Assembly (NCBI GenBank): GCA_902482035.1
Contig: CABSYW010000009.1
Location: forward strand, 1-64,000
Length of the DNA stretch: 64,000 bases
Reading direction: 5' to 3'
Source of the DNA: an uncultured Collinsella sp.
Lineage (GTDB): Bacteria; Actinomycetota; Coriobacteriia; Coriobacteriales; Coriobacteriaceae
Of the stretch, positions 1 through 8,900 are shown piece after piece (within the stretch, counting starts at the first letter, position 1; the number at the start of each line of letters is the position of its first letter). The notes beneath the pieces were generated by a model, which searched no databases, was not told the DNA's origin, and saw nothing but the letters and a program-made list of their open reading frames with translations. A program made the translations under genes and the position numbers.

Positions 1-2
1 CA

Positions 3-38
3 GGCCCCGCCGACCGATTGCAAGCGGTCGGCGGGGCC
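3..38 (-). terminator. GC-rich hairpin downstream of the DUF6020-like gene
   Basis: A perfect 14-bp stem (GGCCCCGCCGACCG and its complement) with an 8-nt loop lies 27 nt past the stop of the first minus-strand gene. A U-tract cannot be judged because the window ends. It is probably the terminator of that gene, so the shortened reading frame is still transcribed to a defined end. Confidence 0.55.
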
Positions 39-64
39 ATTGTGGCTCTTGACAGCGGATTGGG

Positions 65-895
65 TCATATGAGCGAAAGCCCCAGCTGAACGCACGAGCC
101 GATAATGGCCGTGTGCACTACGGGATGATGTCCGTTGAGCAACACATTGGGATTGAGCAGACGCAGATAGTCGCTCGTGCCGTTAGGATAGTTGAACCAC
201 TGGCGAATCTGCGCGCCCGTATCTCCCATAAAAAGGCCAGGCAGCGAAGCGACGAGCGTGGGCGCCCAGGCGATCATAAGCACCAGGAAGGGCCCGGCAA
301 AGGGATGGACCGAGAGCACGGCGTGAGTCACACGCCATACGCGGCCAAAGTGCGCTTCGGAAAACGGAATACGTCGGGAGCTCAGCCAATCTAGACACTC
401 AAAGGCAAGGTAGAAGGCAACGACCGCCAAGAGCATCCAGCCCGCGCCGCCAATCCAGGCGCAGATGATGCGGGCTTTGTCGCCAAGGACAATCTCGGCC
501 GAGTCGGTGAGATCGTAGCTGCGGCCGAACACCATGCAGATGGCGAAGAACAGCGACGGCAGAATGATCGATGGACGCCAGGTGTCGCCACGGCCAAAGA
601 ACACGTAGCGAAACGGCAAGGTGAGCAGACAGGCAAGCGCAAGCAGCATGACCGCGTCGGTATGGCCGGCAAACGAGAGGAGCACCTCGTAGCACACGTA
701 CAGCATGCCCGAGGCTTTGGGGTCAATCGCCAAGACTGCGTTGCTCGACACCGGGGCGGGATCGATGGAAAACGCCGTGGTCGCCAACAGCGCGAGCAAA
801 AATGCGATGAGCGTCTGCTTGGCGGGGTAGCGCTTAAACCAGACAATGCGGGCAGCGTCGCGCGCAGCCGTTGTGGAGAGGTCGGAATCCTTCAC
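65..895 (-). CDS. Multi-pass membrane protein, DUF6020-like, apparently C-terminally truncated
   Basis: 276 residues with about six hydrophobic segments. The C-terminal part contains WAPTLVASLPGLFMGDT and then NGHHPVVHTAIIGSCVQLG. In larger DUF6020-type membrane proteins of Coriobacteria (often around 600 residues, glycosyltransferase-like topology) I know such a motif from the middle of the protein. Here the frame stops eleven residues later, in front of a hairpin terminator, so about half the family length is missing. The start ATG at 895 is preceded by GAAAGGCTTTC and a REP-like hairpin. The family assignment is from memory of motifs. The truncation could be an assembly-independent deletion or a short family variant. 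Confidence 0.55.
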   Translation of the reverse strand: MKDSDLSTTAARDAARIVWFKRYPAKQTLIAFLLALLATTAFSIDPAPVSSNAVLAIDPKASGMLYVCYEVLLSFAGHTDAVMLLALACLLTLPFRYVFFGRGDTWRPSIILPSLFFAICMVFGRSYDLTDSAEIVLGDKARIICAWIGGAGWMLLAVVAFYLAFECLDWLSSRRIPFSEAHFGRVWRVTHAVLSVHPFAGPFLVLMIAWAPTLVASLPGLFMGDTGAQIRQWFNYPNGTSDYLRLLNPNVLLNGHHPVVHTAIIGSCVQLGLSLI

Positions 896-917
896 AGTCC
901 GAAAGCCTTTCTAGAAA

Positions 918-967
918 CCTGCCAAAAAGGGACAGGTTTATTTTGGCAGGTTTTATCTGGGGAAACG
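918..967. repeat. REP-like hairpin, family B (copy 1)
   Basis: CCTGCCAAAA and TTTTGGCAGG arms enclose AGGGACAGGTTTA and are followed by TTTTATCTGGGGAAACG. The same roughly 50-nt block recurs near 37241, 38451, 44534 and 48107. It lies between the membrane protein start and lgt. Confidence 0.8.
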
Positions 968-993
968 TTACGGTTCTGTCATCGTTGCCCAGC

Positions 994-1031
994 GAACCAC
1001 CACAAAGGTGCCTGTTCACTTTTTGGTGGTT
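994..1031. repeat. REP-like hairpin variant (ACCACCA arms)
   Basis: ACCACCA and TGGTGGT arms flank CAAAGGTGCCTGTTCACTTTT, overlapping the lgt stop codon. It is related to the element at 27268-27300 (same ACCACCACAAAGGTGCCTGT) and, through the CCTGTYC core, to family B. Confidence 0.6.
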
Positions 1032-1851
1032 AAGCGTCGAGGTAGACGCGCTGGGGCTGGTTGCGGCGACGAGCAAAGATGATGAGCGCCAGGCCCGCGA
1101 TTACGAGCGGCAGGCTCAGCAGCTGACCCATGGTGATAACGCCACCCAGCAGATAGCCCAGCTGCGCATCGGGCACGCGCACAAACTCAATGAGGAAGCG
1201 GACGATGCCGTAACCCATCACAAACACGCCCATAAACGTGCCTTGGGGCAGTAGCGGCTTTTTGCGGCTGAGCACCTGCAGAATGCAAAAGAGCACGATG
1301 CCCTCAAGAAATGCCTCGTAGAGCTGGGAGGGGTGACGCGGCATATCGCCCGCAGTCCCGCCAAAGACCACGCCCCATGGCAGATCGGTCGGCTTGCCCC
1401 ACAGCTCTCCGTTGACAAAGTTGGCGCAGCGTCCCAGGCACAAGGCCAGCGGCGCGCCTATGACGGCAAGGTCTGCCAAAGTCCATGCGTCGAGCTTATA
1501 CATGCGGCATACGATGATGCCGCCGATAATGCCGCCCACCAAACCGCCGTGGAAGCTCATGCCGCCCTCGTTGGTGGCAAAGATCTCGAGCGGGTGCGCC
1601 CAGTAGTAGCCATCACCGTAAAAGACGACGTAGAACAGGCGCGCACCGATAATGAGGCCAAAGACCACGCCGACCACGACACTCGTCAGGTCATCAATCG
1701 TGATGTTAAAACCCCAGCGACGCTGCGTGCGGTACATGACAACCGCCGTGAGCAGGGCGCCGACCACATAGGCCAGACCATACCAGTAAATCGTGATAGG
1801 CCCCGCCGAAATCGCGACGGGATCAAGCATATGGTAGAAGTCGTTGAGCAT
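1030..1851 (-). CDS. lgt: Prolipoprotein diacylglyceryl transferase
   Basis: Lgt transfers diacylglycerol from phosphatidylglycerol to the lipobox cysteine of prolipoproteins in the cytoplasmic membrane. The 273-residue protein has seven or so hydrophobic segments, the HGGLVGG motif near residue 101, the Lgt signature RCANFVNGELWG near 151 and RHPSQLYEA further on. ATG 1851 was chosen because GGAGGG lies 5-7 nt upstream; the frame stays open for 20 more codons without a better site. It is the last gene of the coaX-deaminase-nifU-lgt series. Its substrates here would include the amino-acid binding lipoprotein at 27.4 kb. Confidence 0.95.
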   Translation of the reverse strand: MLNDFYHMLDPVAISAGPITIYWYGLAYVVGALLTAVVMYRTQRRWGFNITIDDLTSVVVGVVFGLIIGARLFYVVFYGDGYYWAHPLEIFATNEGGMSFHGGLVGGIIGGIIVCRMYKLDAWTLADLAVIGAPLALCLGRCANFVNGELWGKPTDLPWGVVFGGTAGDMPRHPSQLYEAFLEGIVLFCILQVLSRKKPLLPQGTFMGVFVMGYGIVRFLIEFVRVPDAQLGYLLGGVITMGQLLSLPLVIAGLALIIFARRRNQPQRVYLDA

Positions 1852-1960
1852 GTCGACCCTCCTACTCCCTACATACAAATGCGGCCGCGGGCCTTGCGCT
1901 CGCAGCCGCATATTTGGGCGTAACGTCTATGCGGAGTATGCCGTCCGCAGCTTTCGCAGC

Positions 1961-2239
1961 TTAGAACGGCGCGTACTCGTCGTACAGGTCCTCGGCCTCG
2001 CCGGAGGCATTGACCTGCTCAACTCGGGTAACGCCGGGCACATGCTCCTTCAGGATGCGCTCAATACCCATGGACAGGGTCAGCGAGCTCATGGGGCAGC
2101 CGGCGCAAGCGCCCTGCAGCTCCAGTTTGACGACGCCCTCGTCGTCAACGCCCACATACTCCATATCGCCGCCATCGGCCTGCAGGTTGGGGCGAATCTC
2201 TTCAAGAACCTTCTTAAGCAGCTCTTCGTTAACAGCCAC
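1961..2239 (-). CDS. NifU C-terminal-domain Fe-S scaffold/carrier protein
   Basis: 92 residues. The whole protein is one NifU-like domain: LLKKVLEEIRPNLQADGGD at the N-terminus, then GACAGCPMSSLTL with the CxxC pair that binds an Fe-S cluster, then a terminal hydrophilic tail. Such stand-alone domains deliver or repair Fe-S clusters in the cytoplasm. The start is GTG at 2239 with AAAGGAG 8 nt upstream. It lies about 110 bp upstream of lgt; the gap holds only a weak hairpin, so the two genes may be co-transcribed. Confidence 0.9.
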   Translation of the reverse strand: MAVNEELLKKVLEEIRPNLQADGGDMEYVGVDDEGVVKLELQGACAGCPMSSLTLSMGIERILKEHVPGVTRVEQVNASGEAEDLYDEYAPF

Positions 2240-2411
2240 AGGGGCTCCTTTCTCACAATTACGCGGGCGCGCCCGCGGACAGAAGCTATGTTACTACAGC
2301 CGTGTACCCGCTCACGAGCCGTCCATGCGCGCAGACGCGACTTTCACGAGTAGTCAATTTGGGACGGGGCTCTTTTGGCTGCCTTTTGTTGCCAGCTGGC
2401 GTTGCCACGCG

Positions 2412-2936
2412 CTACTGCTGAGCCCGCCCCTCGGTGCCGATGTGAACATCGACGATAACCTGGCGGTAGCTGATGCCACAGGAGTCGAGGATGCGGCGGC
2501 TGATGCGTCCATCATCGGTGTCGGCGTACTTGTTGTCCAGGTAGACAACCTCGCCCACGCCCACCTGAGCCAAAATCTTGGCGCAGTCATGGCACGGGAA
2601 CAGCGTGACGTAGACCGTGGAACCCTCGAGGTCCTTGAGCGAGCCGCGATAGTTGAGCACGGCGTTGGCCTCGGCATGGACTACGTAGTTATGCTTGTCC
2701 TGCAGCGGGTCATCGCTCGTGCCCCACGGGAAAAAGTCGTCGTTGAGCGCCGAGGGTGTACCGTTGTAGCCCACCGAAAGGATGCGGTGGTTGGTGTTGG
2801 CGATGCACGCACCCACCTGCGTGTTGGGGTCCTTGCTGCGGCGCTGCGCGGCGATGGCCACGCTCATAAAGAACTCGTCCCAGCTAATGACGTCCAGGCG
2901 CTTGCCTGACGAAGTTTGATGAAGATCGTCCGACAT
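2412..2936 (-). CDS. Deoxycytidylate (dCMP) deaminase family protein
   Basis: 174 residues of the zinc-dependent cytidine/deoxycytidylate deaminase fold. Zinc and catalytic residues are visible as HAEANA (His87, Glu89) and PCHDC (Cys115, Cys118). Dimer and substrate-loop motifs such as SKDPNTQVGA and YNGTP are typical of dCMP deaminase and ComEB-type proteins. The likely reaction is dCMP to dUMP for thymidylate synthesis. ATG 2936 was preferred over in-frame starts up to 3017 because GGAGGTG lies 8 nt upstream. It sits 83 bp downstream of coaX. Confidence 0.9.
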   Translation of the reverse strand: MSDDLHQTSSGKRLDVISWDEFFMSVAIAAQRRSKDPNTQVGACIANTNHRILSVGYNGTPSALNDDFFPWGTSDDPLQDKHNYVVHAEANAVLNYRGSLKDLEGSTVYVTLFPCHDCAKILAQVGVGEVVYLDNKYADTDDGRISRRILDSCGISYRQVIVDVHIGTEGRAQQ

Positions 2937-3019
2937 GGCAGACACCTCCGTAATCGCAATAGTTTGACCCATTGTAGCAGGTGGAAGGTGGAGACGTTTT
3001 TGTCCCATCGCCCCCATCG

Positions 3020-3871
3020 CTACGCGCGGCGGGGCTTTTGGTTGATGTGGTAGAGCTCGGCGAGTCCTCGCAACGTCAGTGCGTCATCTACCGTCAGGCT
3101 GTGGCCAACCAACGCCGCGAGCGCCTCGGCATCGTCGCCGGTAATGACGATGGGCACGCTGTCCTCCCCCGCGGCCTTGGTCGCGCGCATCTCGGCAAGC
3201 ACCATGTCGAGCATGCCGTCGATGCGGGCAACCTCGCCCAAGACCACGCCCGAGCGCATGGCCTCGCGCGTGTTGCGACCGATCACATGCGTGGGCGCCG
3301 AAGGCTCGACCTGCGGCAGACGCGCCGCAGCGGCCGAGAGCGAGCGGGCGCCGAGCGCCAGACCCGGCGCGATGACGCCGCCCACAAAGGTACCGCACGC
3401 GTCGATGACCTCGATATTGGTCGTAGTGCCCAGGTCAATCACGATGCACGGAGAGCCGTAGACGGCACGAGCCGCCACGGCATCGGCGATGCGGTCGGGG
3501 CCGATCTCGGCCGGGTCGTCGTAGTGGACGGGCATGCCGGTCTTGAGGCCCGGCCCCACGGTGAGCACGCGCCCCGTGCAGGTGCGGGAAAGCGCCGCCT
3601 TCCATGGGCGCTCGAGCGCCGGCACCACGCAGCTCAGCACTGCGGCCGCGGGAACGAGTGCACCCGGCATGCCCGCATCGGCTGCCAGTGCGCCCATGAC
3701 CTGCGCGAGCCTCATGCGCGCTTCGTCGGCCGTAATGCTCGACGGCGTCGTGACCTCGCACGTCGCAAGCGGGCATTCCTGCGCCGCGGCCGAATCCTCG
3801 GCAAACAGGCCAAAGCGAATGAACGTGTTGCCCACGTCGACCGTCAATATATATGCGCACCCATTAAGCAT
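3020..3871 (-). CDS. coaX: Type III pantothenate kinase
   Basis: 283 residues. CoaX catalyses the first step of CoA synthesis, ATP-dependent phosphorylation of pantothenate, and unlike type I/II kinases is not feedback-inhibited. It is an ASKHA-fold protein: LTVDVGNTFIRFGLF (phosphate-binding loop with Asp12), GPDRIADAVAA, VIDLGTTTNIEVID, GGVIAPGLALGARSL and VITGDDAEAL follow in family order. ATG 3871 has AAAGGAG at good spacing; the 18-codon upstream extension is unsupported. It is probably the first gene of the minus-strand group running to lgt. Confidence 0.95.
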   Translation of the reverse strand: MLNGCAYILTVDVGNTFIRFGLFAEDSAAAQECPLATCEVTTPSSITADEARMRLAQVMGALAADAGMPGALVPAAAVLSCVVPALERPWKAALSRTCTGRVLTVGPGLKTGMPVHYDDPAEIGPDRIADAVAARAVYGSPCIVIDLGTTTNIEVIDACGTFVGGVIAPGLALGARSLSAAAARLPQVEPSAPTHVIGRNTREAMRSGVVLGEVARIDGMLDMVLAEMRATKAAGEDSVPIVITGDDAEALAALVGHSLTVDDALTLRGLAELYHINQKPRRA

Positions 3872-4063
3872 CGTCGGCGCTCCTTTCGTCTGCCCAGCAG
3901 TATATCGCCTACCTAAACCAGTCATCCCAAAATGACTAGCTTGCGGCTATACTGGTGCGCGGTCGCGCGCGAGCTCACGCGGCGGCCCTTGGTAACCCGA
4001 CTTCCCGCGCCGTATCCGTAGCGGCGCTCCCGGGGGAAGCGGATATACGCAAAGGAGTTCTAT

Positions 4064-5767
4064 ATGAGCAATCCCTCGAACCGCGCCTCGATGCGCGGGC
4101 AACTCACGCTGCGCGGCGTCGTCATCGGCGTCCTTGGCTGCGTGATTATCACGGCAAGCTCGGCCTACACCGCCCTCAAGATGGGCGCACTCCCCTGGCC
4201 GATCGTCTTCGCTGCCGTCATCTCGCTGTTCTTCCTTAAGCTCATGGGCAACGCCAGCCTCAACGAGGCCAACGTCACCCACACCATCATGTCCGCAGGC
4301 GCCATGGTCGCCGGCGGTCTGGCGTTTACCATCCCGGGTGCCTGGATGCTGGGCTATGCCGACCAGATCAGCTGGCTCGACATGTTTATCGTGGCACTCG
4401 CCGGCACCATCCTGGGCCTGCTGGCCACCGCGCTCATCCACCGTCACTTTATCGTGGACGCCGCGCTTGAGTTCCCCACCGGCAACGCCGCAGCTCAGAC
4501 CTTGCGCGCGACCGAGGCTGGCGGCAAGACCGGCAAGCAGCTCTTTGGCTCTATGGCCATCGCAGGCATCTACAGCGTGCTGCGCGACGCCCTGGGCGTG
4601 GTGCCCAGCATGCTGTGCACGCTCAACATCCCTGGCGTGACCTTTGCCATCTACAACTCGCCCATGCTGCTCTCCGTCGGCTTCCTCGTGGGCTTCGCCC
4701 CCGTCACCTTCTGGTTTGCCGGCGCGCTGCTGGGCAACTTTGGCATCATCGTGGGTGGCACCGCTGCCGGTCTGTTCGACGTTGTGACTGCGCAGGGCAT
4801 CGTCAAGTCCCTGGGCATGGGCCTCATGATGGGCTTTGGCGTCGCCGTCGTCCTCAAGGACATCCTGCCGCAGGTCGCCGGTATCGTCCGCGGTCTTGCC
4901 GCCGACAGCTCCACCGACACCGACGAGCAGTCGCTCATCTCGGGCTCCCTTAAGCTCGACGCCGGCATCATCGGCCTGGGCGCTGCCGCCATCGCTGTGA
5001 TCGTCGCCATCGCGCTCGACCTTGGTCCCGTCCCGGCCGTCATCGTGACGCTGTTCACCTTTGTCACCACCATCATGAGCGCACAGAGCTGCGGCCAGAC
5101 GGGCATCGACCCCATGGAGATCTTTGGCCTCATCGTTATGCTCATCGTGGCTGCCTTTGCACAGATCGCTCAGGTCAAGCTGTTCTTTATCGCCGGCATC
5201 GTAGCCGTGGCGTGCGGCCTTGCGGGCGACGTCATGAACGACTTTAAGGCCGGCGCCGTGCTGGGCACCAACCCGCGTGCGCAGTGGATCGGCCAAGCCA
5301 TCGGCGGCATCGTGGGCGCCCTGGTCGCCGCAGCCGTCATGGTCGCGCTCGTCACCGCCTATGGCCCGGACGCCTTTGGTCCCGACAAGAGCTTTGTTGC
5401 CGCGCAGGCAAGCGTCGTCGCCACCATGGTCTCGGGCATCCCGAGCGTGCCGTGGTTCGTTGGCGGCTTTATCGCCGGTATCGTCATGTACTGGCTCGGC
5501 ATTCCGGCCATGATGATCGGCCTGGGCGTGTACCTGCCGTTCTACATGTCGCTCACGGCATTCCTGGGCTCCTGCGTCAAACTCGCCTACGACAAGTGGT
5601 CCGCCCACCGCGACGCCACCGCTGGTCTTTCTGACGAGGAGAGGGCTGCCAAGGACGCCGCCTTCCAGGAACAGGGCCTAGTTGTCGCCAGCGGCCTGCT
5701 CGGCGGCGAGTCCATCGTCGGCGTTATCCTGGCGTTTGTCTCCGTGGGCTTAAGCCTGCTGGGCTAA
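4064..5767 (+). CDS. OPT-family oligopeptide transporter
   Basis: 567 residues, almost wholly hydrophobic with about 14 predicted membrane segments. Family motifs: NEANVTHTIMSAGAMVAGG, EFPTGNAAAQTLRATE, AQSCGQTGIDPMEIFG and AGDVMNDFKAGAVLGTNPR, the last being very characteristic of prokaryotic OPT (YPL/peptide) transporters. It is expected to import small peptides by proton symport. ATG 4064 follows AAAGGAG. The gene is monocistronic, between a divergent coaX and a clear terminator at 5809. Confidence 0.93.
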   Translation: MSNPSNRASMRGQLTLRGVVIGVLGCVIITASSAYTALKMGALPWPIVFAAVISLFFLKLMGNASLNEANVTHTIMSAGAMVAGGLAFTIPGAWMLGYADQISWLDMFIVALAGTILGLLATALIHRHFIVDAALEFPTGNAAAQTLRATEAGGKTGKQLFGSMAIAGIYSVLRDALGVVPSMLCTLNIPGVTFAIYNSPMLLSVGFLVGFAPVTFWFAGALLGNFGIIVGGTAAGLFDVVTAQGIVKSLGMGLMMGFGVAVVLKDILPQVAGIVRGLAADSSTDTDEQSLISGSLKLDAGIIGLGAAAIAVIVAIALDLGPVPAVIVTLFTFVTTIMSAQSCGQTGIDPMEIFGLIVMLIVAAFAQIAQVKLFFIAGIVAVACGLAGDVMNDFKAGAVLGTNPRAQWIGQAIGGIVGALVAAAVMVALVTAYGPDAFGPDKSFVAAQASVVATMVSGIPSVPWFVGGFIAGIVMYWLGIPAMMIGLGVYLPFYMSLTAFLGSCVKLAYDKWSAHRDATAGLSDEERAAKDAAFQEQGLVVASGLLGGESIVGVILAFVSVGLSLLG

Positions 5768-5808
5768 GCTGAGCAGCTGCTCGACAGCAACCTTATTGCC
5801 TACGATTT

Positions 5809-5850
5809 GCCCGGTCGGTAGCTTTCGCGGTTACCGGCCGGGCTTTTTGA
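5809..5850 (+). terminator. Rho-independent terminator of the OPT gene
   Basis: GCCCGGTCGGTAGC and GTTACCGGCCGGGC form a 14-bp stem (one G-U-type mismatch) with a short TTTCGCG loop, followed by TTTTTGA. It lies 42 nt past the OPT stop. Confidence 0.9.
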
Positions 5851-5864
5851 GACCAACGCAAAGA

Positions 5865-5901
5865 AAGGCCGACGCGCTGCGTTTAACAGCGCGCCGGCCT
5901 T
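5865..5901 (-). terminator. Terminator of the CAP-domain surface protein
   Basis: AAGGCCG.CGCGCTG arms flank a short AT-rich loop. Read on the minus strand the stem is followed by TTTCTTTG. It is placed 68 nt beyond the stop of the 5969 gene. Confidence 0.8.
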
Positions 5902-5968
5902 ATCGGTTAAGCTATCGAAGCGTTCCTGCTATGAACCGAAGTTCGTTGCAGAAACTACGCTCGAAACG

Positions 5969-8900
5969 CTACATCTGCTTGCGACGACGATCGCTCAGCG
6001 TCACACCAGCGGCCACGAGGGTGATACCGCCAATGACGAACACCTCGCCCGCAAGAGCGGAATTGTCGCCAGTCTGGGCGAGCGCGGCAGGCGCAGCCTG
6101 TTTCTTGGCAACGGGGGCCTTTGCAGCAGCCTGCGCAACCTGAGGCTTGGCCTGCGGCTCAGCCTTGGGATGATACTTGTCGTACTCGGCCTGCGCGGCA
6201 GCCAGGGCATCCTTGGCATCGCCAAGCTCGGCAAGCGCGGCGGCATAGGCGTCGTTGGCATCGGACAACTTGGCATCGGCATCGCTCAGAGCAGCCTTGA
6301 GGCCAGCGGCGGCATCGACGGCGGCCTTATAGCGAGCGTAGGCAGCGTTAAGCTTGACCAGCTTCTCGTTGCCCGTCGTGCCCGCGGCAAGGGATGCCTT
6401 GTGGTCGACAGCCTCAAGATCGGCCTTGAGTGCCTCATCGTTGGCAAGCTCGGCCTTGGCCTTGACAATATCGAGGTTCGCATCGACGACGGCTTCGTTG
6501 GCGGCCTCGAGCTGCTTCTGGGCATCGGCGACACCGGCGACGGCAGCGTCATAGGCGGTCTTGGCGTCATCGACCGCCTTCTGGGCGCCGGCGAAGCGCT
6601 TGAAGGCCTTGTTTGCGCCGGCCAGCTCACCCTCGGCGGCCTTGGCCTTCGCCTGCGCGTCGGACAGGGCCTGCTTCTTGGCGTCAACTGCCTGCTTGGC
6701 GTCCGAAAGAGCAGTCGCGGCCTGGACATCTGCGGCCTGGGCCTTGTCTACACCAGCCTGGGCGGCATCGTCGGCCTTCTTGGCCTCGTCAAGCGAGACC
6801 TGCTTATTCGCAAGGTCCGCCTGGGCGGCATCGCGCTTGGCGGTAAGGTCCTTGACCGAAGCGGTAGCATTGTCATACGCCTCGCTGGCCTGGTCGGACT
6901 TTACCTTGGCAGCATCGCGGGCGCTGCGAGCCTTCGCCTTGCGAGCAGCGGCCTCGTCAGCCTTCGTCTTGCTGTCAGCAAGCGTGGCGTTTGCCTTATC
7001 GAGAGCCGCCTGGGCAGTAGCGGCCTCGGCCTTGGCGGCATCGAGGTTCTGCTTGAGGGACTCGATGTCGATTCCGCCGAGTGCGTCCTTCGCGGCGTCG
7101 TATGCCGTCTTCGCGGCGGCGGTACCGGACTTAGCCTTCTCGTACTCACCCTTGGCGGTGTTCATGTTCACATCTGCTGCGGTGAAAGCGTCCTGGGCGG
7201 CATCCTGCCCGTTTACAGCTGCGAAGTAAGCTTCCCTAGTAGTTCCAAAGTTCTTCTGCACCTCGGCGAGCTTGCCCTGAAGCTCCTTGAGCTGCGCCTT
7301 CTGCGCCTGCGTGCCGCCAGCGTTATAGGCAGAGTCGATGTAGTCGTTCACGAGCTTCTTGAACTCGGAGACAGTGAAATCCTTCTGCCCCGTGCTCCCG
7401 CTATAGTCGAAAACGGTTACCTCGGAATCGGTATTCTTACCGCTACCGGTCGCGATGCCGATAGCCTTCGCGCCGGCATCGATGATGTTTAGATAGTGCC
7501 CGCACTCATGGTAGATGCTGTTGTAGTGCTGGTAGATATAGTAGGAATCATATCGATGGCTTCCAAGTGCGTCACCATACTGCTCGACGTACTTATCGAA
7601 CGCCTTTTTCTCCTGGGTGTAGAGACCGGTATATGGCCAGCCAAGCGTATCCTCGGTCTCGCCTCCGGTGTATGCCCCGCCGCCGCCTGCAAGATTCTCA
7701 TCTTGATCGAAATAGCAGTTCGAGTGTCCCCAGATGTTCGATGAATATGATGTATTGAGGGCGGCTGCCGCAGTCATGCGGAGGCTGACGCTAAGCTCAG
7801 ACTGGCCGTTCGCCTTGCGGAGGTTGTTCTGGGTATCGAGGTAGGTCAGGGCGTTACGCATCTGCTCCAAGGAGAGCGGATTGGTGTCGCGAGACATGTC
7901 CTGATCGACGTACTTGTCATACCAGTCCTGTTTCTCTGTCGTCCCCATGAGCATCGACGCGGCAGTGCTTGCGTTCTTTTTCTGCGTGGCTGTGAACTGG
8001 CTGCCGCCGATGATGTAGTTCATGAAGCCGAACATACCCTGACTGATGACTTCCTGGTCAACGGTCATGTTGGACTTTAGGTCTGCAATCTGCTGCTCAA
8101 GAGCCTCAACCTGGGCATTAGCAGCGTCATAAGCCTTTTCCGCGGCGTTCGAAGCGGCGCAGGCTGCCTCCCACTCGCTGCGCTTCTGCTTGCGAACTTC
8201 GACAAGCTTATCGTACTCAGCCTTCTTGTCGGCCTCGGTCTGCTGGGCCTGCTCGTATGCCGTCTTCGCGGCGTCACGCTTACTGGCCGCGTCCTTGTAC
8301 TCCTTGTTTGCCGCATCGTATGCAGACTGGGCAGATGCCACAGCAGCGTTGGCGGCGTTGGCCTTCTCCTGCGCGGCAGCGACGGCAGCCTGGGCGGCCT
8401 GCAGATTTGTCTGTGCGGTGGCGTCGGCATCCGTCGCGGCATTGAGCTCCGCCTGCGCGGTCTTGAGCTCACCAGCAGCAGCGATCTTGGCGGCCTCAAG
8501 CGCACTCAGGTCGACACCCGTACCCGAGACGGCAGCATCGAGCGCGGCCTGCGCCTGGTTGAACTTCTGCTGGGCGTTATCGCGCGCGGTGGTTGCGGCT
8601 GCGAGCGCAGCGGCAGTCTCCTGCTTCTTGGCCTGGGCAGTCGTCAGAGCGGTCTCAGTGTCCTTCTTTTCCTGCTGGGCGCTAGCCTCGGCAGCCTTGG
8701 CCTGGTCCAGATTGGCCTGTGCAGTAGCAACGGCCTTATTGGCGTCATCGAGCTTTGCCTGCGCGTCCTCGACGGCCTTCTTGGCGGCCTCGTACTCGTC
8801 CATACCCATGGCCTCGAGCTTGGCCTGGGCATCATCGAGGGCCTTCTTGGCCTCATCCTGCTTTGCCTTGGCGTCCTTGAGCGCCTGGGTCCTATCCTCG

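Noticed and set aside
3947..5608. 553-codon minus-strand frame opposite the OPT transporter
   Set aside because: Asp/His/Arg-rich low-complexity translation antisense to a clear OPT protein.
6170..7492. 440-codon plus-strand frame opposite the surface protein
   Set aside because: Leu/Gly-rich antisense of a heptad coiled coil, no SD.
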